From: Candidatus Undinarchaeales archaeon
Lineage (GTDB): Archaea > SpSt-1190 > JASMDC01
Length of the DNA stretch: 11,226 bases
Assembly: GCA_030753015.1 (NCBI GenBank)
Contig: JASMDC010000067.1
Span: forward strand, 1-11,226
Direction: 5' to 3'
Shown here: positions 1-5,548 of the stretch, one piece after another
Numbering within the stretch: position 1 is the first letter of the stretch
Layout of the letters: each line of letters starts with the position of its first letter
Notes under the pieces: model-generated
The model's database searches: none
Told to the model about the DNA's origin: nothing
The model's input: the letters and a program-made list of their open reading frames with translations, nothing else
Position numbers and translations under genes: made by a program

Positions 1-498
1 CTCCTGCAAGATGGTGAGCCGTGTAACGACGGCACTGGCGCCTGCACCGAGGGCGAATGCGTCGACATCATCGAGGATAACGCCAAGTGCCAGGTCGACG
101 ATGATTGCGAAACCGACCAGTACTGCGAGGACGGGGACTGCGTGTACAAGGCACCAGATCCGACTCTGGATCCGTCCGAATGCCAGGCCGACGATGACTG
201 TGACGAGGGCTTCTACTGCGAGGACGGGGACTGCCTGTACAAGGCACCAGATCCGACTCTGGATCCGTCCGAATGCCAGGCCGACGATGACTGTGACGAG
301 GGCTTGTACTGCGAGGACGGGGACTGCGTGTACAAGGCACCTGAGGGTGAAGGAGAGAAGACGTGTGACGATGGCTTCGTCTACGACGATGATCTCGATA
401 TGTGCGTGCCCGAACAGATTGATATGGACAAGGAGTGTGACCCGCCCTGTGGCGACGGTGAGAAGTGCGAAGCGGGTTACTGCGTGCTGACGTTCTAA
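1..498 (+). CDS. Secreted cysteine-rich repeat protein, C-terminal part (5' end outside window)
   Basis: The frame is open from the first base, so the start lies upstream of the window; 165 codons are visible before TAA at 496-498. The product is rich in Cys and Asp. It carries repeats of the form C-Q-x-D-D-D-C-(4 residues)-Y-C-E-D-G-D-C: one partial copy near 94-144 and two near-identical 31-residue units at 145-330. A divergent cysteine-rich tail follows and ends CxDPPCGDGEKCEAGYC. Even cysteine numbers per unit and the acidic loops suggest a disulfide-bonded, possibly metal-binding extracellular domain. Similar C-x-x-D-x-D-C-x-x-G-x-x-C motifs occur in secreted bacterial and eukaryotic cysteine-rich modules (Dickkopf- or EGF-like in pattern only). 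No membrane segment is visible at the C-terminus; any signal peptide would be outside the window. The gene ends just before a strong hairpin terminator. Exact function is unknown. Confidence 0.8.
   Translation, partial: LLQDGEPCNDGTGACTEGECVDIIEDNAKCQVDDDCETDQYCEDGDCVYKAPDPTLDPSECQADDDCDEGFYCEDGDCLYKAPDPTLDPSECQADDDCDEGLYCEDGDCVYKAPEGEGEKTCDDGFVYDDDLDMCVPEQIDMDKECDPPCGDGEKCEAGYCVLTF
145..330 (+). repeat. Two tandem 93-bp in-frame repeats
   Basis: Units 145-237 and 238-330 differ at only two bases (TTC versus TTG, and CTG versus GTG in the last codon). Each encodes 31 residues with four cysteines. The near identity at DNA level indicates recent tandem duplication and probable copy-number variation between strains. 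The 94-144 segment is an older, diverged copy of the 3' half of the unit. Confidence 0.95.
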
Positions 499-527
499 GG
501 AACGCTGCCGATAGACAGACGAGTAAC

Positions 528-571
528 GCGACGCCGCGGTACCCCCGCGGCGTCGCCTTTATTATTCTTTT
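528..571 (+). terminator. Hairpin terminator with T-rich tail
   Basis: A perfect 12-bp stem (528-539 with 545-556, loop TACCC) is followed by CTTTATTATTCTTTT. It lies 29 bases after the stop of the cysteine-rich gene. The GC-rich stem plus T-rich tail has the form of an intrinsic terminator; in archaea the T-tract alone is often sufficient. Confidence 0.8.
558..566 (+). promoter_or_regulatory. Possible TATA box of the disrupted lipoprotein gene
   Basis: TTTATTATT is centred about 27 bases upstream of the ATG at 589, the spacing expected for a leaderless archaeal transcript. No Shine-Dalgarno sequence precedes that ATG. The same bases form the tail of the preceding terminator, so the assignment is tentative. 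Confidence 0.35.
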
Positions 572-604
572 GTTCTCATCCGACCTCCATGGGGAAAAGG
601 ATAT

Positions 605-609
605 TCAGT
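605..609. repeat. Target-site duplication, left copy (TCAGT)
   Basis: TCAGT directly abuts the left inverted repeat and is repeated at 2622-2626 directly abutting the right one. It is 5 bp long, in line with the IS1634 family. In the interrupted gene these bases are the end of codon 6 and codon 7. Confidence 0.93.
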
Positions 610-627
610 CCCGTCTTCAAAAGTAAT
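610..627. repeat. IS left terminal inverted repeat
   Basis: CCCGTCTTCAAAAGTAAT matches the reverse complement of 2604-2621 at 16 of 18 positions. The match stops exactly at the border with the TCAGT duplication. Confidence 0.9.
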
Positions 628-760
628 CTGATTCGGGCCCGTATCTGAACGTCTACTTTTTGCACCATCTTCCTTGCGTACCACGATTTCCATAGAGGCT
701 CCATGAGTAATCAAGGACACCCCTAACACAAACCAAATAAAATCGTGTTACTACCCAAAC

Positions 761-770
761 AAATTTAAAA
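761..770 (+). promoter_or_regulatory. Putative TATA box of the transposase gene
   Basis: AAATTTAAAA is centred about 33 bases upstream of the transposase ATG at 799, within an AT-rich stretch of the element's left non-coding end. A 9-base direct repeat CCCTAACAC (721-729 and 779-787) brackets it. No Shine-Dalgarno motif is evident before 799, so a short-leader or leaderless transcript is likely. Confidence 0.45.
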
Positions 771-798
771 CTAATAAACCCTAACACTATTGAGCCTC

Positions 799-2538
799 AT
801 GGTCCAACTCGTCAAGAAGACGTTCGGCAAGTATTCCTACTACTACCTCGTGGAGAAGAAGAAGGTCGATGGTAAGGTGAAGACCCTCTGGCAGATCTAC
901 CTGGGCACCCCCGAGAAGATCGCCGAGTTCTACCGGGCCCACAAGGATCTTCCTGAGGTCAAGCTGAAGTCCTTCCCCTTCGGCCTCGACGCGGCCCTCC
1001 TCGCCGTGTCCGATGACCTCGGCTTCGTCGATGTCGTCGATACGCACACGTCCAAGAAGAAGATAAAAGGCCTCACTGTGGGCGAGTACGCCCTCCTCGT
1101 GCTCATGGGGCGGTGCAGCGCGCCCGTGAGCAAGGAGGGGGTGGAGCGGTGGTTCAACAAGGACACATTCCTTCACCTGCTCTGGAGCTTCCCGCACCAG
1201 CTCTCGGGCCAGAACGTGCGCAACCACCTCGACTACCTGCTCACCCCCGAAGAGGAGTCGCGCGGAGATCCTGGGGCGATCCGGAACATCGAGGAGGATC
1301 TGGCCCGCGCCCTGCTCGTGCAGGGCGTGAAACCGACCACGCTCATCTGGGACACCACCAACGTGTTCACCCACATCGAGAAGGGCGGCAAGCTGCTGAA
1401 GAAGACGAAGAGCAAGCAGATGCGGTTCGACAAGAACCACGTCGCGTTCGGCCTTGCCGTCAGTCAGGAGAACATCCCGTTCCTCAGCGAGGTGTACGAG
1501 GCTAACGAGCCCGACGTCACGCTCTTCCCCAAGGTCTTCGGTCGTCTCGTGGACCGCCTCGTCAGGCTGAACATCGACACAGAGGGCCTCACGCTGGTGT
1601 TCGACAAGGGCAACAACTCCGTGGACAACCTAAAGGCCGTCCTCGGGCACATGCATGTGGTTGGTGCCCTGCGGAGGGACCATCCCGTGGCCGCCGAACT
1701 GCTGGCCATCGACGCGAAGGAGTACGAACCCCTCTACACGACCGGCAAGGGGCACGCGGTGACGGGGCTGCGGAGGGACGACGTCGGGCTCTTCGGCATG
1801 GACCGGCCCTTCACGGTGGTGGCCAAGCACAACGATGGCACCCGGAGGAAGCAGGAGGGCACGTACGACAGAACCACGGCTCGGATCATCGAAACGCTGG
1901 AGGAGTTGAAGGCCAAGGCGGGGCGCGTTGGCGGGCGCGGGCGGCGCATGACCGAGGAGGGGCTGCACCGTGCCATCAACGACGCAATCTACAAGGACTA
2001 CCGCGCCCTGTTCCACTACACGGTCAGAAAGAAGGAGGTCGAGATCCCTGGAAAGAACAGGAGGTCCACCATCCTCGACCTTGAGTACTGGCTCGATGAG
2101 GAAAAGGAAAGGGAGCGCCCGGAAGGATTCGGCAAGAGCGTGCTCTTCACGGACAACACCGGCTGGTCCACTGCCGATATCTCCAAGGCGTACGACTCCA
2201 AGAACATCATCGAGGACGACTTCGCGTGCTTCAAGGGCAGGCTGTTCGTCCGTATCATGCCCATCGAGGTGCGCAAGGACAACAGGGTGCGCGTCCACGT
2301 CGAACTGTGCGTTTGGGGGATGCTCTTCTATCGCTACCTCGCACGCAAGCTGAAGACGATGGGGATTGACGTCACCTTTGGGCGGATGATCGAGGAGTTG
2401 AAGGACATACGGCTTGCTGTGGTCGAGAACAAGGAGAGCAATAAGATCGAGATAAAGCTTGAGGAGATGAATCCTCTCCAGGCGAGGATTTTCACCGCTC
2501 TCAACCTCGCACGCTACATTCCCGAAAGCAAGAGGTAG
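799..2538 (+). CDS. IS1634-family (IS4 superfamily) DDE transposase
   Basis: This 579-residue protein catalyses cut-and-paste movement of the surrounding element. The N-terminus (KTFGKYSYYYLVEKKKVDGKVK, then QIYLGTPE) is the opening typical of IS1634-type transposases. The catalytic triad can be placed at D185 (context LIWDTTN), D269 (LVFDKGNNS) and E472 (YDSKNIIEDDFACFK); the last fits the Y-(2)-R/K-(3)-E signature of the IS4 superfamily. An all-alpha C-terminal segment ends at residue 579. The length is usual for the family and no frameshift or internal stop is seen. ATG 799 is preferred over an in-frame TTG at 790 because it matches the family's start and places the TATA-like box upstream. 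Its codon use is GC-rich like its neighbours, so base composition does not mark it as foreign. Confidence 0.92.
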   Translation: MVQLVKKTFGKYSYYYLVEKKKVDGKVKTLWQIYLGTPEKIAEFYRAHKDLPEVKLKSFPFGLDAALLAVSDDLGFVDVVDTHTSKKKIKGLTVGEYALLVLMGRCSAPVSKEGVERWFNKDTFLHLLWSFPHQLSGQNVRNHLDYLLTPEEESRGDPGAIRNIEEDLARALLVQGVKPTTLIWDTTNVFTHIEKGGKLLKKTKSKQMRFDKNHVAFGLAVSQENIPFLSEVYEANEPDVTLFPKVFGRLVDRLVRLNIDTEGLTLVFDKGNNSVDNLKAVLGHMHVVGALRRDHPVAAELLAIDAKEYEPLYTTGKGHAVTGLRRDDVGLFGMDRPFTVVAKHNDGTRRKQEGTYDRTTARIIETLEELKAKAGRVGGRGRRMTEEGLHRAINDAIYKDYRALFHYTVRKKEVEIPGKNRRSTILDLEYWLDEEKERERPEGFGKSVLFTDNTGWSTADISKAYDSKNIIEDDFACFKGRLFVRIMPIEVRKDNRVRVHVELCVWGMLFYRYLARKLKTMGIDVTFGRMIEELKDIRLAVVENKESNKIEIKLEEMNPLQARIFTALNLARYIPESKR

Positions 2539-2573
2539 ACGGGAAACGAATTAATTCCTGATAGGTACAACCA

Positions 2574-2601
2574 AAAAACGCTAGACGCAAGGCCCGTTTT
2601 T
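2574..2601. terminator. Possible bidirectional terminator inside the IS right end
   Basis: AAAAACG (2574-2580) pairs with CGTTTTT (2595-2601) across a 14-base loop, 35 bases after the transposase stop. It provides a T-run on either strand and could limit transcription into or out of the element. Confidence 0.35.
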
Positions 2602-2603
2602 CA

Positions 2604-2621
2604 ATAACTTTTGATGACGGG
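2604..2621. repeat. IS right terminal inverted repeat
   Basis: The reverse complement reads CCCGTCATCAAAAGTTAT, matching the left end at 16 of 18 positions. It is directly followed by the second TCAGT copy. Confidence 0.9.
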
Positions 2622-2626
2622 TCAGT
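2622..2626. repeat. Target-site duplication, right copy (TCAGT)
   Basis: Identical to 605-609 and immediately outside the right inverted repeat. Downstream of it the lipoprotein frame resumes with GCC CTT CTT. Confidence 0.93.
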
Positions 2627-2677
2627 GCCCTTCTTGTCATCAGCCTGGTGCTGATCGCAGGCTGCGTCGACGGTGAG

Positions 2678-2773
2678 GACGTCAAGGTTGACACAGGTGA
2701 CGTCAAGGTGGATGTCAGCGGCGATGATGTGAAGGTTGACACGGGTGACGTCAAGGTGGATGCTGACGACGAG
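2678..2773 (+). repeat. Two 48-bp in-frame repeats in the disrupted lipoprotein
   Basis: Units 2678-2725 and 2726-2773 each encode 16 residues beginning DVKVDTGDVKVD. The first 12 codons are the same in protein and nearly the same in DNA; the last four differ (VSGD versus ADDE). Each unit itself contains two DVKVD motifs, so the pattern is a nested repeat. Confidence 0.85.
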
Positions 2774-2853
2774 GGTGTAGATGTGGATGTCGACGACCTG
2801 GACATCCCGGTAGATATCCCAACATAGGGGAAGATAGGAATCCTGGATGGCAT

Positions 2854-2894
2854 CGCCGCAGGTCTCGGCCTGCGACGTCGTCTTTTTATTCTTT
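2854..2894 (+). terminator. Hairpin terminator after the disrupted lipoprotein gene
   Basis: CGCCGCAGG (2854-2862) pairs with CCTGCGACG (2869-2877) with one mismatch. The T-rich stretch TCTTTTTATTCTTT follows at 2881-2894. It is 26 bases after the lipoprotein stop codon and separates that gene from the one starting at 2922. Confidence 0.7.
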
Positions 2895-2910
2895 AACTAA
2901 AATAGGTATA

Positions 2911-2915
2911 GAGGT
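2911..2915 (+). promoter_or_regulatory. Shine-Dalgarno site for the gene at 2922
   Basis: GAGGT lies six bases before ATG 2922. It is complementary to the usual archaeal 16S rRNA 3' end and fixes this ATG as the start of the 703-residue protein. Confidence 0.7.
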
Positions 2916-2921
2916 AATACC

Positions 2922-5033
2922 ATGAAGCACAACACACTAATTGCGCTCCTGCTGGCAGCGCTACTCTTGGGAACCATCCCTGCCGGATTGGCCCAGGACG
3001 CGGATACAGCCGTAGAGACCGTGACCGATGACACCTCCGCTGATGCGGCAGGTGATACCTTGAGTGCAGCTGTAGAGGACGGCGAGCTCGACCGAGTCGC
3101 CGTTAAGGAGGCGATCACCAATGCGTACGTCGCCAAGAAGCTCAATCGTGCCCATGTGCGACGGTTACTTGCGAGGATGTACGCCCGACGCGCGCTCAAG
3201 CGTGCTGATCTCAGGTGGTTGCTCATCAACTCCTACAAGGAGGGCAAGCTCACCCGCGACGATGTACGAGAGCTCATCTTCAACATGTACAAGGAGAAGC
3301 ACCTGCGCCGTGCGGACGTCCGCTGGCTCATCGTTCATGCCTACAAGAACAATGAGCTCACCCGCGACGACGTGCGTGAGATCCTTGGCGCTGCCCACAA
3401 GGCCGGCGTGCTCACAAAGGCGGACCTCAAGTGGCTTGTCGTCTCGGCATACAAGGCCGGAGAACTCAAGCGCTCGGACCTCATGGAGCTGGCAGGGGCC
3501 ATGTACAAGAACGGCCACCTCGCTCGCGCGGACCTGAAGTGGCTCATTATCAATGGCTACAAGGCCGGCGAGCTGCGGCGGAGTGACGTGCGGTTCATGA
3601 TTGCAAAGGCCCACAAGCTCGGCCACCTTAAGCGCTCTGACGTGCGCTGGATCCTGGTACAGGCCCACAAGGCGGGTGAGCTCGAGGCTGGTGACATCCA
3701 CTGGATCCTCAAGAACGCCGTCGCCCAGGGCGAGATGACCAAGGAGGACGCGACAGGGATTATCACCGAGGCCGTTGATGCCGGTGAGCTCACCGTCGAG
3801 GACGTGGACGCCGCAGAGGTCGTGGCGGAGGCTGATAAGGTCGTCGCCGTCGAGGAGGAGGACGAGCCCTTCACCAACGATGCTTCCGTGGTCGCCTTCC
3901 TCGCTGTGAAGGGTAGGCTCATGGAGATGGACATCCTCGCTCGTGCTATGATCGCCTTCCACCGCTCCAAGGGGCGTGACGTGACGCCCCTCGTCGAGAA
4001 GCGCACAGCCTTCATCGATGCTATCCAAGAGCTCGAGGACGCGGCCCAGGACGATGACAAGGAGCTCGTCAAGACGAAGGGTGCTGCGATCAAGGCGGCC
4101 GCCGTGGCCTTCCAGCAAGCGAACAAGGGTATGCTCCAGCAGGGTGACAAGGTCGCTATCGGTATGTTCATGATCAAGCACCGTAATAAGTACAAAGCTG
4201 AGATCGATGAGCTCAAGAAGGCGGTGGCCATGCGAGTCGCTGCCCGGCGTCTTGCAGCCTTCGACCGCCACGTTAAGCGCGCTGAGCGTATGGTGGCCAA
4301 GGCCAAGGCAGAGGGCATCGACACATCCGTCGTGGACCCGAAGCTCGCGGAGGTCAAGGCGGCACGGACAGCGCTGACCGATGCGTTCAACAGCGGTAAG
4401 AAGGCAGAGATCGCCAAGGCCGCTCGGGACGTGAAGAAGAAGAGTGCTGAGCTAAAGCGCGTGTTCGAGCGCGAGGCCAGGAAGGCCATGGCCACCAAGT
4501 TCCTTGCTAGGACAGAGGTGGCATCGGCCAAGGTGCACGGCTTCCTCGACGCTGCTGACGAGCAGGGCATGGCCACCGCTCAGGAACGGGCCAAGCTCGA
4601 GAAGATCGATGCTCATGTCGCAAAGGCACGAGCGAACCTCGAGGCCGGAAAGTACGGTATGGCCCTTGGCAACCTTCGCGCGGCCAACCGCCAGTTCCAC
4701 GCGCTCAAGCGTGGGATGAAGGCGCGCGCCCTGTTCGGCAAGCGCGGTGCGATCCGTGCCTATGTCAAGAAGGTGCGCCACCCGCTCCTGCGGCTCAAGC
4801 GTGCTGCTGTGGCCCTTGAGAAGAACGGTGTGGACATATCCGCCGAGAAGGAGCAGGCCGAGCAGGTCAAGACGCTGCTGGACAGCGCTGGCGAGAAGGT
4901 CAAGGCCGAAGATTATGACGGTGCCCTCGAGGACGCTAAGAAGGCACGAGAGACCTTCAACACCATGCGCAGCTCCCTGATCGAGAAGGTCAAGAGCCTG
5001 AAGGCCTCCAAGGCCACCGAGGGAGGTGCCTAA
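2922..5033 (+). CDS. Exported helical protein with fourteen 18-residue repeats
   Basis: The 703-residue product starts with a signal peptide (residues 1-25, ending AGLAQ) and an acidic Ala/Thr/Asp linker. Residues 50-301 are fourteen consecutive 18-residue repeats with consensus (A/M)YKAGEL-x-R-(S/A/D)-DVRWLI-x-N: short amphipathic helices joined by a G-E-L turn, suggesting an alpha-solenoid. An acidic joint (VAVEEEDEPF, near 308-317) leads to a Lys/Ala/Glu-rich helical region (330-700). That region contains three related hairpin modules near 460-500, 560-605 and 645-685, with K-(Y/D)-(2)-AL-(3)-(R/K)-x-A signatures in the last two. No C-terminal anchor or enzymatic motif is seen. The stop codon is one base from the next gene, whose ribosome site lies inside this gene's last codons, so the two are co-translated. 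A structural or scaffold role at the cell surface, perhaps anchored by the partner lipoprotein, is inference. I do not recognise a named family. Confidence 0.88.
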   Translation: MKHNTLIALLLAALLLGTIPAGLAQDADTAVETVTDDTSADAAGDTLSAAVEDGELDRVAVKEAITNAYVAKKLNRAHVRRLLARMYARRALKRADLRWLLINSYKEGKLTRDDVRELIFNMYKEKHLRRADVRWLIVHAYKNNELTRDDVREILGAAHKAGVLTKADLKWLVVSAYKAGELKRSDLMELAGAMYKNGHLARADLKWLIINGYKAGELRRSDVRFMIAKAHKLGHLKRSDVRWILVQAHKAGELEAGDIHWILKNAVAQGEMTKEDATGIITEAVDAGELTVEDVDAAEVVAEADKVVAVEEEDEPFTNDASVVAFLAVKGRLMEMDILARAMIAFHRSKGRDVTPLVEKRTAFIDAIQELEDAAQDDDKELVKTKGAAIKAAAVAFQQANKGMLQQGDKVAIGMFMIKHRNKYKAEIDELKKAVAMRVAARRLAAFDRHVKRAERMVAKAKAEGIDTSVVDPKLAEVKAARTALTDAFNSGKKAEIAKAARDVKKKSAELKRVFEREARKAMATKFLARTEVASAKVHGFLDAADEQGMATAQERAKLEKIDAHVAKARANLEAGKYGMALGNLRAANRQFHALKRGMKARALFGKRGAIRAYVKKVRHPLLRLKRAAVALEKNGVDISAEKEQAEQVKTLLDSAGEKVKAEDYDGALEDAKKARETFNTMRSSLIEKVKSLKASKATEGGA
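3069..3824 (+). repeat. Fourteen 54-bp (18-codon) repeats
   Basis: Repeat units keep an exact 18-codon period with no insertions over about 250 codons. From unit 3 to unit 10 the helix core alternates between a (R/K)WL form and a (R/M)EL or RFM form, implying growth by duplication of a 36-residue pair. Units are diverged at DNA level, so the array is old, unlike the near-identical repeats at 145-330. Confidence 0.85.
5022..5028 (+). promoter_or_regulatory. Strong Shine-Dalgarno site inside the upstream gene's end
   Basis: GGAGGTG overlaps the last codons of the 703-residue protein and sits six bases before ATG 5035. It decides in favour of ATG 5035 over the in-frame GTG at 5026, which overlaps this site, and indicates translational coupling. 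Confidence 0.85.
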
Positions 5034-5034
5034 G

Positions 5035-5406
5035 ATGGAACGGGACACCCTGTACACCCTCGTGGTACTGGGCCTGATCATGTGTTTGGCGATGACTGCT
5101 GGTTGTGTCGGGCGTGGCAAGCGCGCCGGTAAGCAACCACCGCCCAAGACGCCGCCCGGGCCCGCTGTGACGGGGACGCCCGCGGCTACTGCCGTACCGT
5201 CCGAGCCCACTGAGCCAGTCGAGACCGCTGCCCCTGTCACAGAGATGGACCTCGATGTCGAGGACATAGAGGATATCGATGTGCCCGATCTCTCGGATGA
5301 CGACTTTGAAGTACCCGATATCCCCGAGGACGAATTGACCATTGACGAGCCCGATTTCGCCGAGGAGTCGGAACTCGATGTCGGCGACATGGAAACGACC
5401 GCCTAG
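5035..5406 (+). CDS. Acidic, proline-rich lipoprotein
   Basis: The 123-residue product begins with a hydrophobic signal sequence ending in lipobox MTAGC; the predicted lipidated cysteine is residue 24. A short basic patch (GRGKRAGK) follows, then a Pro/Thr/Ala linker, and a tail dominated by Asp and Glu with repeated D-(V/I)-x-D and VPD/IPE motifs from about residue 67 on. There is no catalytic signature. It starts one base after the 703-residue protein's stop, with its ribosome site inside that gene, so the pair form one unit closed by the terminator at 5422. The tail is similar in style to that of the disrupted lipoprotein at 589-2827 (VDVDDLDIPVDIP), suggesting a paralogous or functionally related pair. 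The acidic tail could bind calcium or the Lys/Arg-rich helical partner; this is inference. Confidence 0.85.
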   Translation: MERDTLYTLVVLGLIMCLAMTAGCVGRGKRAGKQPPPKTPPGPAVTGTPAATAVPSEPTEPVETAAPVTEMDLDVEDIEDIDVPDLSDDDFEVPDIPEDELTIDEPDFAEESELDVGDMETTA

Positions 5407-5421
5407 GAAGGCATGGATAAT

Positions 5422-5461
5422 CCGCCCGGGTCACTTGGCCCGGGCGGTTATTTCTTCTTTT
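5422..5461 (+). terminator. Hairpin terminator of the two-gene unit
   Basis: CCGCCCGGG (5422-5430) pairs perfectly with CCCGGGCGG (5439-5447); one G-T and one C-G pair extend it to an 11-pair stem with a 4-base loop. TTATTTCTTCTTTT follows. It begins 15 bases after the lipoprotein stop codon. Confidence 0.85.
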
Positions 5462-5518
5462 CCCGAACGACGCCTTGTGTCGAGGTGCCCCGCTCCGGGA
5501 TTATACATGTGACATCCT

Positions 5519-5538
5519 CCCATGGATAAATCCATAGG
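5519..5538 (-). other. Small palindrome next to the tnpB relic
   Basis: On the minus strand CCTATGGAT and ATCCATGGG form a 9-pair stem (one G-U) with a two-base loop, 11 bases beyond the stop of the tnpB relic. IS200/IS605-type elements carry subterminal hairpins, and an omega-RNA scaffold, at this position. It may be a leftover of the right end; this is inference. Confidence 0.35.
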
Positions 5539-5548
5539 TTTCCAGTGT

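Larger units (their letters stand above)
610..2621 (+). mobile_element. Complete IS1634-type insertion sequence (2012 bp)
   Basis: The ends are set by imperfect 18-bp terminal inverted repeats (610-627 and 2604-2621, 16 of 18 matching) and flanking 5-bp direct repeats TCAGT. A single long transposase gene (799-2538) fills most of the element. A second inverted match, CGGGCC, lies inside each end, shifted by one base (634-639 left, 2590-2595 right). Because the duplication is perfect, the transposase frame is intact and the interrupted gene reads cleanly when rejoined, the insertion looks recent and the element may still be mobile. Family assignment rests on the transposase sequence and overall size. 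Confidence 0.93.
589..2827 (+). pseudogene. Small Asp-rich lipoprotein gene split by an insertion sequence
   Basis: The gene is in two pieces, 589-609 (codons 1-7, M-G-K-R-I-F-S) and 2627-2827 (66 codons plus TAG). Joining them by deleting the insertion and one TCAGT copy gives an uninterrupted 73-residue product. It has a textbook lipoprotein signal peptide: basic n-region MGKR, a hydrophobic core, and lipobox LIAGC with the lipidated Cys at residue 20. The mature part is almost entirely Asp, Val and Lys, with two 16-residue units starting DVKVDTGDVKVD and an acidic end VDVDDLDIPVDIPT. As it stands, translation from 589 runs 7 codons, then 12 codons into the element, and stops at TGA 646-648. 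The tail resembles that of the intact lipoprotein at 5035-5406. The gene had its own terminator (2854-2894) and was probably monocistronic. Function unknown; likely surface-anchored. Confidence 0.9.

Noticed and set aside
145-330. CRISPR-like array
   Set aside because: The repeats are 93 bp, contiguous without spacers, and in frame within a cysteine-rich coding region.
11-490. 159-codon frame overlapping the cysteine-rich gene
   Set aside because: It is a frame-shifted shadow of the repeat-coding frame 1-498; its product is Arg/Thr-rich with no domain logic.
790-798. TTG 790 as the transposase start
   Set aside because: ATG 799 is nearby, in frame, and gives the N-terminus typical of IS1634-type transposases.
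1630-2298. Long minus-strand frame inside the transposase gene
   Set aside because: It is entirely antisense to a well-identified transposase; its composition is what the reverse strand of the plus gene would give.
2614-2640. ATG at 2614 as a start for the lipoprotein, requiring a one-base frameshift
   Set aside because: That ATG lies within the IS right inverted repeat. The IS insertion model restores the frame exactly without any frameshift and gives a better signal peptide.
3165-4271. 368-codon minus-strand open frame opposite the 703-residue gene
   Set aside because: GC-rich, regularly repeated coding sequence yields long antisense frames. The plus strand has a signal peptide, ribosome site and coherent repeats; the minus product is low-complexity with no start signals.
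5026-5034. GTG 5026 as the lipoprotein start
   Set aside because: It overlaps the GGAGGTG ribosome site at 5022-5028, which is correctly spaced for ATG 5035.
4452-5390. 312-codon minus-strand open frame across two plus-strand genes
   Set aside because: It is antisense to the coupled gene pair and its first part is a Ser-rich mirror of the Asp-rich lipoprotein. No promoter or ribosome site supports it.
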